Origin: an uncultured Jannaschia sp.
GTDB lineage: Bacteria > Pseudomonadota > Alphaproteobacteria > Rhodobacterales > Rhodobacteraceae
Assembly (NCBI GenBank): GCA_947494145.1
Contig: CANLTZ010000006.1
Span: 146,001 to 210,000 of the forward strand
Length of the DNA: 64,000 nt
Direction of reading: 5' to 3'
The notes under the pieces were generated by a model. That model was not told where the DNA came from. It saw nothing but the letters and a program-made list of their open reading frames with translations, and made no database searches. The first letter of the stretch is position 1; each line of letters starts with the position of its first letter. Positions 52,613 to 62,310 of the stretch are shown here, one piece after another. The position numbers and the translations under genes were made by a program.

Positions 52613-53182
52613 CTACTGCGTGAACATCAGGTCGAAGCTCACCGGAACAGCAGGTGAAATAGAGTCGAGGCCCGCGATCTCGCGCAACTGCTCCACCCCG
52701 CTATCATAGCCAAGGTCCCGGGCATCGGCGATCATGGGCCGCACAGTCGATACTGAAACGGCGCCCTCGGCGATGCGGGTGATGGCGACGTCGGTGAAAT
52801 AGTCCACCTCCTGCCCATTGGCGCTGAGTGTGACTTCAAGCTCCTGCATTCGACGTGCGCCCGGCTCCAGATCGGCAAGGGCGTCCAAATCGATCTGAGC
52901 AGTGATCGTGGCAGAGGGCGCGGCGGCAAAAAGGATGTCGCGCATCCGCTCATTTCGGATGTCGATGAAGGTTTCGACCGATACCAGCGGCACCGTCACG
53001 CTGGCCGCGCCGTCTTCTGTGACGGACCCGCTTAGGCCGGAGAAGCTGTGCGCTTCAGCGGTGTCGCCATTCTTGATCGTTACGAAACCGAGGGCCGAGG
53101 CGTCCCCGGACAAAGTCCAATCGGCTGCGGCGGCGGGCAGGGCGGCGAAGATAAGGGCGGCGATCAGGGCAGGGCGGTGCAT
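52613..53182 (-). CDS. YceI-family periplasmic protein
   Basis: A 189-residue YceI-type lipocalin-like protein. The signal peptide ends APAAAADW-like (LPAAAADWTLSG), then the fold's strands: SALGFVTIKNGDTAEAHSFSGLSGSV, TVPLVSVETFIDIRNERMRDILF (a YceI hallmark), and LSANGQEVDYFTD. Such proteins bind isoprenoid-like ligands in other bacteria. It diverges from ahcY. Confidence 0.82.
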   Translation of the reverse strand: MHRPALIAALIFAALPAAAADWTLSGDASALGFVTIKNGDTAEAHSFSGLSGSVTEDGAASVTVPLVSVETFIDIRNERMRDILFAAAPSATITAQIDLDALADLEPGARRMQELEVTLSANGQEVDYFTDVAITRIAEGAVSVSTVRPMIADARDLGYDSGVEQLREIAGLDSISPAVPVSFDLMFTQ

Positions 53183-53239
53183 AGCATGGTCCTCTCAGGC
53201 TGAGGGTTCAGCCTAGCCGCACCGGCGGGTCACAGGCGG

Positions 53240-53263
53240 TCACGTTCCATCGCGGAAGCGTGA
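53240..53263 (+). promoter_or_regulatory. Hairpin in the ahcY leader
   Basis: TCACG-TTCC pairs with GGAA-(G)-CGTGA over a five-base loop, about 77 bases before the ahcY start. Its GGUCAC and GCGUGA parts faintly recall SAM/SAH riboswitches of Rhodobacterales, but the downstream pseudoknot partner near the ribosome-binding site is not evident. I mark it only as a structured leader. Confidence 0.3.
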
Positions 53264-53339
53264 GGTCCCATGACACGTTGTGCCCAAGCGGCACGGCTGA
53301 TACCCCGCAGGCAAATGCATTTCCCGGCAGGAGCGCGCG

Positions 53340-54722
53340 ATGAAAGACTACGCCGTCAAGGACATTTCGCTGGCCGAATATGGCCGCAAGGAACTGGACA
53401 TCGCCGAGACGGAGATGCCTGGGCTTATGGCGCTGCGCGCCGAATACGGCGAAGAAAAACCGCTCAAGGGCGCGCGGATCGTGGGTTCGTTGCACATGAC
53501 CATCCAGACCGCCGTCCTGATCGAGACGCTGGTGGAGCTGGGCGCGGATGTGCGCTGGGCGTCGTGCAACATCTTCTCGACCCAAGACCACGCGGCCGCG
53601 GCCATCGCAGCGGGTGGCACGCCGGTTTTTGCGGTCAAAGGACAAACGCTGGAAGAACACTGGGATTATTTGGATAAGTCGTTCCTGTTCGAGGACGGGC
53701 CGAACATGATCTTGGACGATGGCGGCGACGCGACGCTTTATGTGTTGCTTGGCGCACGCGCTGAGGCTGGCGAGGACCTGGGCGTTCCTACTTCGGAAGA
53801 GGAAGAAGTCATCCACGCGCAGATCAAGAAGCGGATGGAGGCTTCGCCTGGCTGGTTCACGAAGACTCGTGAGGCCATCAAGGGCGTCAGTGAGGAAACA
53901 ACGACTGGCGTGCATCGTTTATATGATCTGCACAAAAAGGGCCTGTTGCCGTTCCCGGCGATCAACGTGAACGACTCGGTGACCAAATCGAAGTTTGACA
54001 ACAAGTACGGCTGCAAGGAATCGCTGGTCGACGGCATCCGCCGCGCCACCGACACGATGATGGCGGGCAAGGTTGCCGTGGTCATGGGGTACGGCGATGT
54101 CGGCAAAGGCTCTGCCGCCTCGCTGCGGGGCGCTGGCGCGCGGGTGAAGGTGACCGAGGTCGACCCGATCTGCGCGCTGCAAGCAGCCATGGATGGCTTC
54201 GAAGTGGTGCTTCTGGAAGACGTGGTCGGATCGGCGGACATCTTCATCACCACCACCGGCAACAAGGACGTCATCCGCATCGAGCATATGCGCGAGATGA
54301 AGGACATGGCGATCGTGGGCAATATCGGTCACTTCGACAACGAAATTCAGGTGGCCAACCTGAAGAACCACAAATGGACGAACATCAAGGAACAGGTGGA
54401 CATGATCGAGATGCCTTCGGGCAATCGCATCATCCTGCTGTCCGAAGGGCGTCTGCTGAACCTGGGCAATGCCACAGGCCACCCGTCTTTCGTGATGTCG
54501 GCCAGTTTCACCAATCAGGTGCTTGCCCAGATCGAGCTTTGGACCAAGGGCGAAGACTACACGCCCGGCGTCTACATTCTGCCCAAGCATCTGGATGAGA
54601 AAGTCGCCCGCCTGCACCTGGATCGCATCGGCGTGAAGCTGACCAAGATGGACCCCGACCAAGCCGCCTATATCGGCGTGTCGCCCGACGGGCCCTTCAA
54701 GCCGGAACATTACCGCTACTAA
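53340..54722 (+). CDS. ahcY: Adenosylhomocysteinase (SAH hydrolase)
   Basis: A 460-residue NAD-dependent enzyme that splits S-adenosylhomocysteine to homocysteine and adenosine. It has the [15 protein letters not shown] start region, [40 protein letters not shown] in the catalytic part, the NAD motif [12 protein letters not shown], and the C-terminal HYRY end. The length equals other alphaproteobacterial enzymes, with the roughly 40-residue insert. In Rhodobacter capsulatus ahcY lies near regA, as here, although unrelated genes are in between. Confidence 0.97.
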   Translation: MKDYAVKDISLAEYGRKELDIAETEMPGLMALRAEYGEEKPLKGARIVGSLHMTIQTAVLIETLVELGADVRWASCNIFSTQDHAAAAIAAGGTPVFAVKGQTLEEHWDYLDKSFLFEDGPNMILDDGGDATLYVLLGARAEAGEDLGVPTSEEEEVIHAQIKKRMEASPGWFTKTREAIKGVSEETTTGVHRLYDLHKKGLLPFPAINVNDSVTKSKFDNKYGCKESLVDGIRRATDTMMAGKVAVVMGYGDVGKGSAASLRGAGARVKVTEVDPICALQAAMDGFEVVLLEDVVGSADIFITTTGNKDVIRIEHMREMKDMAIVGNIGHFDNEIQVANLKNHKWTNIKEQVDMIEMPSGNRIILLSEGRLLNLGNATGHPSFVMSASFTNQVLAQIELWTKGEDYTPGVYILPKHLDEKVARLHLDRIGVKLTKMDPDQAAYIGVSPDGPFKPEHYRY

Positions 54723-54740
54723 CCCAAACGCAAAATTGCG

Positions 54741-54805
54741 ACGGGCCAGTTCCCCCAAGGCGTTTCTCGAAACGCTTTCGGCGGGAACTGGCCCGTTTTC
54801 GTTTC
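54741..54805 (+). terminator. Branched terminator after ahcY
   Basis: An outer perfect 14-bp stem (ACGGGCCAGTTCCC, 54741-54754, with its complement at 54783-54796) encloses a second hairpin GCGTTT-CTCG-AAACGC (54760-54775). TTTCGTTTC follows. It starts 19 bases after the stop. Confidence 0.88.
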
Positions 54806-54962
54806 AGTGCCCCATTGGCCTTGGTTTGCCGGTGCCATCGGGTCGCTTGGGCGGTTCATCGCAGATGTGCTGCACCCCCGCGACTGTGCCAATTCCTTCA
54901 TTTCAAACAGGTCTATCGTCAATCGTCCGCAACTTGGTCGGACCTTCAGACCGGAGAGAAAG

Positions 54963-55409
54963 ATGTCTGTTCGTGAGTTTCTGAAAACCCCCGCACTTGC
55001 GCTGGTGCTGGTGGCATCGCCTGCCTTGGCGCAGGACAGCCCACTTGGGGCCTTCGCGGATATCGCCGTGCGCGACGTGGTCGGACTGACTGTGCTGGCT
55101 GGCGGTGGCGAGAACGTGGGCGAGGTTGAAAGCCTCGTGAAGTCTGGCGACGACGTGATGGCCGTGCTCGGCGTGGGCGGCTTCCTGGGCTTTGGTGAGC
55201 ATGACGTGGCCGTGCCCCTGGCCGAACTGCAACCGGCCGAGGGCGCTGTTCTTCTCAAGACGCTAGACCTGCAGACGCTTGAAGAGATGCCGGCCTATGA
55301 CGGCGCTTCTGAAGCCCTGCCGATGGATGTGACCGTGGCAGGCACGCCCATCGCAGTCGAAGAGCCTGCCCCCGCAGCCGAACCGCTAACGCCTGTCCCG
55401 TCGGAGTGA
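54963..55409 (+). CDS. Secreted PRC-barrel-like protein
   Basis: A 148-residue protein with a signal peptide (KTPALALVLVASPALAQD). The mature part contains a PRC-barrel-like segment: ADIAVRDVVGLTVLAGGGENVGEVESLV, then DDVMAVLGVGGFLGFGEHDVAVPLAEL. The last 30 residues are proline- and alanine-rich. I start at ATG 54963 because GGAGAGAAAG lies upstream; the longer open frame runs through the region after the ahcY terminator. Role unknown; PRC proteins near envelope genes often act in stress or attachment. Confidence 0.72.
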   Translation: MSVREFLKTPALALVLVASPALAQDSPLGAFADIAVRDVVGLTVLAGGGENVGEVESLVKSGDDVMAVLGVGGFLGFGEHDVAVPLAELQPAEGAVLLKTLDLQTLEEMPAYDGASEALPMDVTVAGTPIAVEEPAPAAEPLTPVPSE

Positions 55410-55448
55410 GCGCAACACAACACTCTGGCGCCGCCTCTGGATGGGCGA

Positions 55449-55480
55449 GGGGAGGGCGCGAGCCCTCCCCACCTTGTCTT
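55449..55480 (+). terminator. Terminator after the PRC-barrel gene
   Basis: GGGGAGGGC-GCGA-GCCCTCCCC is a perfect 9-bp stem, followed by ACCTTGTCTT. Confidence 0.65.
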
Positions 55481-55544
55481 TAACGAACGGGTGACGGCGA
55501 TGTGATGGCTTGATGGCCTTCCCTTCGCGCGGCGTGCAAGGCAG

Positions 55545-56267
55545 ATGAGGCCGATGCGCCGCGCGCTTGATATCTTTGCCCGTGTCGCCGTGCGACTGGG
55601 CGTGCTTGCCTTACTTCTATGGGGTGGGTGGTGGCTGTTGATGGACCCACGCAGTCCCTTGCCGCCGGAATGGCACCCTGTGAAACCGTTGGATGTAGCA
55701 GCCCCAACAACATGGTTGACAGGTACGAAGCTGCGCCGTGCCCTGGCCAGCGACAGGACATGTTTGGCGGCGCTGAAAACGGGCGCGACTTTCGAGCGGC
55801 TGGAGCCGCTTGTCGAAGGACCGCAATGCGGAATTGACCCACGGGTGGCGCTGCGCACGCTGGGGCCCGCCCGTCTGGACCCGGTGGAGACGACCTGCGC
55901 CACTGCCCTGCGCGCCGCGATGTGGACGCGGCACAGCTTGGTCCCCGCGGCCCGGGCGCTCGGCAGCGACCTCGCCGCGATCCGCCACCAGGGAAGCTAT
56001 AGTTGCCGTACAATCCGCGGCAGTTCGACCCGGATGAGCACGCATGCCACAGCTGCGGCACTGGATGTGCGTGGGATCGCGCTGGCCGATGGTCGGCAGT
56101 TGGAGTTGCTGACCGGCTGGGACGATCCGGGGCCTGAGGGCGTTTTTTGGCGAAACGCCCGCGCGGGGGCCTGTCGATGGTTTGTCACCGTGTTGGGGCC
56201 CGAGTTCAACGCGCTTCATGCCGATCATTTTCACCTGCAATCCCGCGGCTGGGGGCTCTGTCGTTAA
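55545..56267 (+). CDS. Extensin-like C-terminal domain protein
   Basis: A 240-residue protein with one N-terminal transmembrane helix (about 14-34), then an extensin-like family domain. It has paired cysteines (TCLAAL, QCGI, TTCATALRAAM, SCRTIRG, ACRWF, LCR) and the zinc-type motif HATAAALDVRGIALADG with HADHFHLQ near the end, resembling a MepA/DacB-type peptidase core. Bacterial members may act on the cell wall. ATG 55545 or the ATG three codons later (55554) are both possible. Confidence 0.75.
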   Translation: MRPMRRALDIFARVAVRLGVLALLLWGGWWLLMDPRSPLPPEWHPVKPLDVAAPTTWLTGTKLRRALASDRTCLAALKTGATFERLEPLVEGPQCGIDPRVALRTLGPARLDPVETTCATALRAAMWTRHSLVPAARALGSDLAAIRHQGSYSCRTIRGSSTRMSTHATAAALDVRGIALADGRQLELLTGWDDPGPEGVFWRNARAGACRWFVTVLGPEFNALHADHFHLQSRGWGLCR

Positions 56268-56351
56268 CTTTTGCTTTATTTCTGTATCCGCTGTGGCAAG
56301 GTCCGCTTCACGACGGGCAAAGCCCGCGGGGAGTGCTTGAGAGGGACAGAT

Positions 56352-56693
56352 ATGAGCAAGCGTGACGAATTGATCGAGAAGTATGCCGAGGCCATCAAGA
56401 AGAACCTGGGTGAAACACCAGATATGGATCTGCTGACCAAGGTGACCATTGGTTGCGGGCCGTCCATCTACAACGCCGATAGCGAAACCATCGCGGCGAG
56501 CCAGCCCAATGAGTTGGAGACGGTGAAGAACAACTTCCTTATCAAGAAGCTGGGTTTGAGCGACGGGCCCAAGCTGGATGAGGCGATCACGGCTTGTATC
56601 GAGAAATATGGCAAGTCCGACCGCAACAAGTACCGCGCGGTGATCTACTATATGCTGACAAAGCATTTCGGGAAGGAAAGCGTCTATAGCTGA
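56352..56693 (+). CDS. DUF2853 family protein
   Basis: A 113-residue charged protein. The helical sequence SKRDELIEKYAEAIKKNLGETPDMDLLTKV, then NADSETIAASQPNELETVKNNFLIKKLGL in outline, matches this short family. The C-terminal YRAVIYYMLTKHFGK helix is also typical. The ATG at 56352 has GAGGGACAGAT before it. Family function is unknown. A terminator-like hairpin follows. Confidence 0.8.
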   Translation: MSKRDELIEKYAEAIKKNLGETPDMDLLTKVTIGCGPSIYNADSETIAASQPNELETVKNNFLIKKLGLSDGPKLDEAITACIEKYGKSDRNKYRAVIYYMLTKHFGKESVYS

Positions 56694-56712
56694 CGCGTTC
56701 TTACTGGTTTTG

Positions 56713-56750
56713 GCGGGCGTCGGTCGGGGGACCGGCGACCGCTTTGCGTT
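56713..56750 (+). terminator. Terminator-like hairpin after the DUF2853 gene
   Basis: An imperfect stem: GCGG/CCGC, one mismatch, then CG-T-CGGTC against GACCG-G-CG, over a GGGG loop at 56726-56729. TTTGCGTTTT follows. It begins 20 bases after the stop. Confidence 0.55.
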
Positions 56751-56817
56751 TTCGGTAGATTTGCCCGTCCCCGCAGTGTGAGGGACCGGCGCACGCCCCG
56801 CGGCTCAATGCCTCGAT

Positions 56818-56846
56818 CTTGCAGACGACCATCTCACCCCCCATCT
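56818..56846 (+). promoter_or_regulatory. Heat-shock (sigma-32) promoter for clpB
   Basis: CTTGCAG (56818-56824), 14 bases, then CCCCATCT (56839-56846). This matches the sigma-32 consensus CTTGAAA-N13/14-CCCCATnT closely. It lies about 80 bases upstream of the clpB start, with no gene between. Confidence 0.75.
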
Positions 56847-56923
56847 CATTTCCGTGAGGCCCGACAGGGTCCGTGCCCAGACGGGGCGGAGCCGCTTACG
56901 GGTGCTTGAGAGGAGTGAGAGAC

Positions 56924-59539
56924 ATGAACTTGGAGAAGTTCACGGAGCGCGCGCGGGGATTCCTGCAAGCAGCGCAAACCATCGCCATGCGTGAAGGCCA
57001 TCAGCAACTGGTGCCCGAACATCTGCTCAAGGCGATCATGGATGACGAACAGGGTATGGCCGCGAACCTGATCGCAGCATCAGGCGGTGCGCCGGATCGC
57101 GTGCGCGAGGCTGTGGATGCGGCGGTGGCCAAGCTGCCTAAAGTGTCCGGCGAAAGCAGTCAGGTCTATGTGGGCCGCGAACTGACCCGCGTTTTGGACG
57201 AAGCCGAAAAGATCGCCACCAAGGCGGGCGACAGTTTCGTGCCCGTGGAACGGGTGCTGATGGCGCTCGCCATGGTCAAATCGAAGGCGAAGGACGCGCT
57301 CGATGCGGGTGCGGTCAATGCGCAAGCACTCAACGGAGCGATCAACGATGTGCGCAAGGGGCGCACGGCCGATAGTGCCTCGGCCGAAGACGGTTATGAG
57401 GCGCTCAAGAAATATGCCAGCGATCTGACCGAGGCCGCGCGCGAGGGCAAAATCGACCCGATCATCGGTCGGGATGAGGAAATCCGCCGCGCGATGCAGG
57501 TCCTCAGCCGTCGGACCAAGAACAACCCCGTCCTGATCGGGGAGCCTGGGACGGGCAAGACCGCCATCGCCGAAGGCCTCGCCTTGAGGATTGTGGATGG
57601 AGACGTGCCCGAAAGCCTGCGTAACAAGAAGCTCATGTCGCTGGACATGGGCGCGTTGATCGCGGGCGCGAAGTATCGTGGTGAATTCGAGGAACGGCTG
57701 AAGGCTGTCTTGAACGAAGTGGGCGCCGCAGCGGGTGAGATCATCCTGTTCATCGATGAGATGCACACGCTGGTGGGCGCGGGCAAATCCGATGGTGCCA
57801 TGGATGCGGCGAACCTGATCAAGCCCGCCCTGGCCCGGGGAGAGTTGCACTGTGTGGGTGCCACGACGCTCGATGAATACCGCAAATATGTCGAGAAAGA
57901 CGCCGCCTTGGCCCGCCGGTTCCAGCCCCTTGTGGTGGAAGAGCCGACGGTGGAAGACACCGTTTCGATCCTGCGGGGCATCAAGGAAAAGTATGAGTTG
58001 CACCACGGTGTGCGCATTTCCGACAGTGCCTTGGTGGCGGCGGCAACCCTGTCGAACCGCTACATCACCGACCGCTTCCTGCCCGATAAGGCCATCGACC
58101 TGATGGATGAGGCTGCGTCGCGCCTTCGGATGGAGGTCGACTCGAAGCCCGAGGAGCTGGACGCGCTGGACCGCGACATTCTGCAAAAGCAGATCGAGGT
58201 GGAGGCGCTGCGGCTGGAAGATGATCAGGCGTCGAAGGACCGGCTGGAAAAGCTCGAAAAGGAGTTGAGCGAGCTGCAGCAGCAGAGTGCTGAGATGACG
58301 GCCAAATGGCAGTCGGAACGTGACAAGTTGGAAAGCGCGCGGGAGCTGAAGGAACAGCTCGACCACGCACGGGTGGAGTTGGACCAGGCCAAGCGCGATG
58401 GCAATTTCGCCAAGGCCGGTGAGCTGCAATATGGCCGCATCCCGGAATTGGAGCGCAAGCTGGCTGAGGCCGAAGCCGGCGAGTCGGAGGTCATGGTCGA
58501 AGAAGCCGTGCGCCCTGAGCAGATCGCCGCCGTGGTGGAGCGTTGGACAGGTATCCCCACCTCCAAGATGTTGGAGGGGGAGCGCGAAAAGCTGCTGCGC
58601 ATGGAAGAGGAGCTGGGCCGCCGCGTGATCGGCCAGAAACAGGCCGTCACCGCCGTATCGAACGCCGTGCGCCGCGCGCGTGCGGGACTGCACGATGAGG
58701 CGCGACCGCTTGGGTCTTTCCTGTTCCTCGGGCCAACCGGTGTCGGTAAGACGGAGCTGACGAAAGCCTTGGCCGAGTACCTGTTCGACGATGACAGTGC
58801 GATGGTGCGCATCGACATGAGCGAGTTCATGGAGAAGCACGCCGTCGCCCGCCTGATCGGCGCGCCACCGGGCTATGTCGGCTACGACGAAGGCGGGGTG
58901 CTGACGGAGGCTGTACGGCGCAGGCCCTACCAAGTCGTGCTATTTGATGAGGTCGAGAAGGCGCATCCGGATGTGTTCAACGTGCTGTTGCAGGTGCTCG
59001 ATGACGGTGTGCTGACCGACGGTCAGGGTCACCGCGTGGATTTCAAGCAGACGCTGATCATCCTGACATCGAACCTCGGCTCCCAAGCGTTGAGCCAATT
59101 GCCCGAGGGCGCGGATGCCGCGGCGGCCAAGCGCGATGTGATGGATGCTGTCCGTGCGCATTTCCGGCCGGAGTTTCTGAACCGTTTGGATGAAACGATC
59201 ATCTTCGACCGGCTCGCCCGCGAAGACATGTCGGGTATCGTGGACATCCAGATCGGGCGTCTTGCCAAGCGTTTGGTGGGCCGTAAGATTACGCTGCAGG
59301 TTGATGACAGCGCGCGAGCCTGGTTGGCTGAGGAGGGCTATGACCCGGTCTTTGGGGCGCGTCCCTTGAAGCGGGTGATCCAGCGCAGCCTTCAGAACCC
59401 CCTGGCAGAGATGATCCTGGCGGGTGAAGTGGGCGATGACAGTGTCGTGCCGGTTCGGGCCAGCGAAGATGGGCTGCTGATCGGGGAGCGCTTGGCCTCC
59501 AGCGATCGTACCCCGCCCGAGGATGCTGTGGTTCACTGA
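56924..59539 (+). CDS. clpB: ATP-dependent disaggregase ClpB
   Basis: An 871-residue Hsp100. The N-terminal Clp repeat domain (about 1-145) is followed by the first AAA+ module, with [15 protein letters not shown] near residue 205, and the coiled-coil middle domain (about 400-530). The second AAA+ module has [15 protein letters not shown] near residue 603, with [17 protein letters not shown]. The C-terminal part ends in [15 protein letters not shown]. It has no ClpP-binding IGL/F loop that I see, so it should work with DnaK to rescue aggregates. The start with AGGAGTGAG and the upstream sigma-32 promoter fit. Confidence 0.97.
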   Translation: MNLEKFTERARGFLQAAQTIAMREGHQQLVPEHLLKAIMDDEQGMAANLIAASGGAPDRVREAVDAAVAKLPKVSGESSQVYVGRELTRVLDEAEKIATKAGDSFVPVERVLMALAMVKSKAKDALDAGAVNAQALNGAINDVRKGRTADSASAEDGYEALKKYASDLTEAAREGKIDPIIGRDEEIRRAMQVLSRRTKNNPVLIGEPGTGKTAIAEGLALRIVDGDVPESLRNKKLMSLDMGALIAGAKYRGEFEERLKAVLNEVGAAAGEIILFIDEMHTLVGAGKSDGAMDAANLIKPALARGELHCVGATTLDEYRKYVEKDAALARRFQPLVVEEPTVEDTVSILRGIKEKYELHHGVRISDSALVAAATLSNRYITDRFLPDKAIDLMDEAASRLRMEVDSKPEELDALDRDILQKQIEVEALRLEDDQASKDRLEKLEKELSELQQQSAEMTAKWQSERDKLESARELKEQLDHARVELDQAKRDGNFAKAGELQYGRIPELERKLAEAEAGESEVMVEEAVRPEQIAAVVERWTGIPTSKMLEGEREKLLRMEEELGRRVIGQKQAVTAVSNAVRRARAGLHDEARPLGSFLFLGPTGVGKTELTKALAEYLFDDDSAMVRIDMSEFMEKHAVARLIGAPPGYVGYDEGGVLTEAVRRRPYQVVLFDEVEKAHPDVFNVLLQVLDDGVLTDGQGHRVDFKQTLIILTSNLGSQALSQLPEGADAAAAKRDVMDAVRAHFRPEFLNRLDETIIFDRLAREDMSGIVDIQIGRLAKRLVGRKITLQVDDSARAWLAEEGYDPVFGARPLKRVIQRSLQNPLAEMILAGEVGDDSVVPVRASEDGLLIGERLASSDRTPPEDAVVH

Positions 59540-59568
59540 GGGATTTTCATGCTCTGACTAATGTGATC

Positions 59569-59592
59569 GGGCGGCCTTCGGGTCGCCCTTTT
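59569..59592 (+). terminator. Terminator after clpB
   Basis: GGGCGGCC-TTCG-GGTCGCCC, an 8-bp stem (one G-T pair) with a stable UUCG loop and then TTTT. Confidence 0.85.
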
Positions 59593-59804
59593 CACTTGTG
59601 ACGGGTGCGCTTAGCCGCTCATTTTGACCGCAAGATAACATTTTCGTGATTGGAAGGCGCTGGTCCACGGGGCTTAGGCGTCGGTGACATTTCGTCAACG
59701 CGACAGGCCGCAGCATCGGCAAAAAACCCCTCGAAAATGACCCCTATATCCTCATCAAGTGTCCAGACCGGGCGCTGTGCTTCACGTGTACTGAGGAGAG
59801 ACAG

Positions 59805-60287
59805 ATGCTGAAGAAGACTTTGATCGCCCTTGTCGCCACTACCGCGCTTGCCGCCCCGGCCTTCGCGGGCAGCGCGAACAAGAACATTGTGGAAACCGCG
59901 CAAGAGGCCGGTTCCTTCACGACACTGCTGGCTGCTGCTGAAGCCGCAGGCTTGGTGGAAACACTTGTCGGCGAAGGCCCTTTCACCGTCTTCGCACCGA
60001 CCGACGAAGCTTTTGCCGCGCTGCCCGAGGGTACGGTCGAGGCGCTGCTGGAGCCTGCCAACCAAGAGCAGCTGCAGCAGGTCCTGCTGTACCATGTCGT
60101 GCCGGGTAAGGTGATGTCCACTGACCTGTCTGACGACATGGAAGCCGAGACCGCCATGGGCCAGGCCGTGACCATTGATCTTGATGACGGCGTTACGGTC
60201 GAGGGTGCAACTGTGGTGTCCGCGGACATCGAAGCGTCGAACGGTGTTATCCACGTGATCGATACGGTCATCTTGCCAACCAGCTAA
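59805..60287 (+). CDS. Secreted fasciclin-domain protein
   Basis: A 160-residue protein with a signal peptide ([20 protein letters not shown]). One FAS1 domain follows: [41 protein letters not shown] in outline, then [15 protein letters not shown] and [17 protein letters not shown], all hallmark FAS1 motifs. The start has GAGGAGAG upstream. A strong terminator follows. Such proteins are common adhesion or stress-associated envelope proteins in marine alphaproteobacteria. Confidence 0.9.
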   Translation: MLKKTLIALVATTALAAPAFAGSANKNIVETAQEAGSFTTLLAAAEAAGLVETLVGEGPFTVFAPTDEAFAALPEGTVEALLEPANQEQLQQVLLYHVVPGKVMSTDLSDDMEAETAMGQAVTIDLDDGVTVEGATVVSADIEASNGVIHVIDTVILPTS

Positions 60288-60313
60288 GGCTGGGCCGCAG
60301 GGCCGATATAAAG

Positions 60314-60346
60314 AGGCCCGCCGGAATGGTCCGGCGGGCCTTTTTT
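60314..60346 (+). terminator. Strong terminator after the fasciclin gene
   Basis: AGGCCCGCCGGA and TCCGGCGGGCCT form a perfect 12-bp stem over ATGG, followed by a run of T. Confidence 0.92.
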
Positions 60347-60680
60347 ATTGGATGAGCACGGACGCTCGAACGCTAGGTTGGCGATCTCGATCCGCGGCAC
60401 GGAGGCTCGGGCGGTGAGTTCGAACGTGTGTGCTTTGGGGAAACCGGTCTGGCACTTCGTGGGTAGAGGCCCGCCAATGGAAGCCTTTAGGCTACCAAGG
60501 GCTTGCCAAGGATCTCGTTGTTCGGATTGGATAAGGAGCATGCCCTGAAAGCGCTTGTGAAGACCAAGATCGGTTGCCGGTCACGTGTGCACCGTGGGGA
60601 GATGACGAAAGGGTGACCGGGGTTGTCGGGTCTGCGGACCTCAGCGCAGTATGGCTGCGCGAATGAGGGGAGTGGGCACC
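60347..60680. other. Gene-free stretch, no clear function
   Basis: I see no credible gene between the fasciclin terminator and the glutamate-synthase-like gene. Open frames on both strands (60-85 codons) lack ribosome-binding sites and recognisable motifs. The last 20 bases hold the GGGGAG site for the next gene. This probably carries the promoter of that gene and perhaps remains of a lost gene. Confidence 0.5.
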
Positions 60681-62192
60681 ATGCAGATGGTGGAACAGAC
60701 GGCCGGTGTGTTGGAGTTTTTGGCACTTGGCTTTGTCTTTCTGATCGGGATGGGCGTCGCGGCCCTTACCGTTTTGTTCATCATAGACCGAACGCAGCGC
60801 GGCGACGCGATCCGAAGGAACTACCCCGTCATTGGCCGGTTCCGGCACATTTTCACTGAGCTTGGGGAATTCTTCCGCCAGTATTTCTTCGCGATGGATC
60901 GAGAGGAACTGCCGTTCAATCGGGCTCAGCGGGACTGGGTGAAGCGGGCATCCGATGGCGAAAGCAATACGGTCGCATTTGGGTCTACCCGCAATATAGG
61001 CGTGCCGGGCACGCCGCTTTTCGTCAACGCGGCTTTTCCGCCGCTGGACCAGCAAGCGGCCAAGACTGCCCCGATGGAGATCGGCCCGGGCGCGCGGAAG
61101 CCCTACGTCGCGAGCAGTATCTTCAACCTGTCGGGCATGAGCTACGGCGCCATTTCGAAGCCTGCGGTGCAGGCGCTGAGCCGTGGCTGCAAGAAAGCTG
61201 GAATCTGGATGAATACCGGCGAAGGTGCGCTGAGTCCGTATCACCTTGAAGGAGGATGCGACATCGTCTTTCAGATCGGGACGGCAAAGTTCGGTGTGCG
61301 CGGCGACGACGGCAAGCTGTCTGACGACAAGCTGCGTGAAGTGGCGGACATCCCGCAGGTGAAGATGTTTGAGTTGAAGCTGGCGCAGGGCGCGAAGCCT
61401 GGCAAGGGCGGCATCCTTCCCGCGGCCAAGGTGACGCCGGAGATCGCAAGGATTAGAGGGTTGGGCCAAGGCGAGGACGGTATCAGCCCCAACCGTCACG
61501 CAGAGGCCGCGAATGTCGACGAGTTGCTGGACCTAATTGGCCGCATCCGGGAGGTCACGGGCAAGCCCGTAGGCATCAAGACCGTGGGTGGCGCGGAAGA
61601 GCCGTTCATCGAGCTTTTCGAGCGAGTCAACGCCCGTGGTGTCTCCTGTGCGCCGGACTTTATCACGCTTGATGGCGGCGAAGGGGGCACGGGTGCCGCA
61701 CCCATGCCGCTGATCGACCTCGTGGGCATGTCCATCCGCGAGGCGCTGCCGATGGTGTCGGGTCTGCGCGACGCGGCGGGCCTACACGAACGCATCCGTT
61801 TAATTGCGTCGGGCAAGCTGGTGAACCCAGGCGACGTCGGCTGGGCGCTGGCAGCGGGCGCTGATTTCGTCGTCAGTGCGCGCGGCTTCATGTTCAGCTT
61901 AGGATGTATCCAGGCGCTCAAGTGCAACAAGAATACCTGCCCCACGGGAATCACGACGCATAACCCGCGGTTCCAGAAAGGATTGGTGGTGGAAGATAAG
62001 TGGCAAAAGGTCGCGCGCTACGCCGAAGGGATCATCAAGGAAGTTGAGGTGATCGCGCATTCCGTCGGCGTCACAGAGCCGAGACAGATGCGCAGACGCC
62101 ATGTTAGACTGGTCCAAGCGGATGGAAGCTCCATCCCGATGCATCACGTCCATCCGCGCCCTGAAGCCGGGCAGAGGATGGCTGCCCAATGA
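60681..62192 (+). CDS. Membrane-anchored FMN-binding glutamate-synthase-like protein
   Basis: A 503-residue protein. One N-terminal transmembrane helix (about residues 10-40) precedes a domain like the FMN/Fe-S part of glutamate synthase: SSIFNLSGMSYGAISKPAVQALSRG in outline, KPGKGGILPAAKVTPEIARIRG, then SPNRHAEAANVDELLDLI and GVSCAPDFITLDGGEGGTGAAP. The cysteine cluster GCIQALKCNKNTCPTGITTHNP should hold a 3Fe-4S cluster. It lacks the amidotransferase domain, so it is not GltB. Family members are annotated only as glutamate-synthase-like and the substrate is open. ATG 60681 follows GGGGAG; the earlier ATGs lack a site. Confidence 0.85.
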   Translation: MQMVEQTAGVLEFLALGFVFLIGMGVAALTVLFIIDRTQRGDAIRRNYPVIGRFRHIFTELGEFFRQYFFAMDREELPFNRAQRDWVKRASDGESNTVAFGSTRNIGVPGTPLFVNAAFPPLDQQAAKTAPMEIGPGARKPYVASSIFNLSGMSYGAISKPAVQALSRGCKKAGIWMNTGEGALSPYHLEGGCDIVFQIGTAKFGVRGDDGKLSDDKLREVADIPQVKMFELKLAQGAKPGKGGILPAAKVTPEIARIRGLGQGEDGISPNRHAEAANVDELLDLIGRIREVTGKPVGIKTVGGAEEPFIELFERVNARGVSCAPDFITLDGGEGGTGAAPMPLIDLVGMSIREALPMVSGLRDAAGLHERIRLIASGKLVNPGDVGWALAAGADFVVSARGFMFSLGCIQALKCNKNTCPTGITTHNPRFQKGLVVEDKWQKVARYAEGIIKEVEVIAHSVGVTEPRQMRRRHVRLVQADGSSIPMHHVHPRPEAGQRMAAQ

Positions 62193-62310
62193 TCGACTTG
62201 CCCCACGGGCGTTCCATTACAATATGAGGGGACGTCTAGAGACGTGGTAACGTTCGTCATGCTATCTAGCATGTATCGCGCACAACCGGCCCCCGGAGAC
62301 GGAGACTGAA

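Noticed and set aside
53183..53339. SAM/SAH riboswitch before ahcY
   Set aside because: Only a hairpin and loose sequence resemblance are visible. The required pseudoknot partner next to the ribosome-binding site is not seen.
57080..58933. A 617-codon open frame opposite clpB
   Set aside because: It lies wholly inside clpB, whose family match is certain, and its composition is that of an antisense frame.
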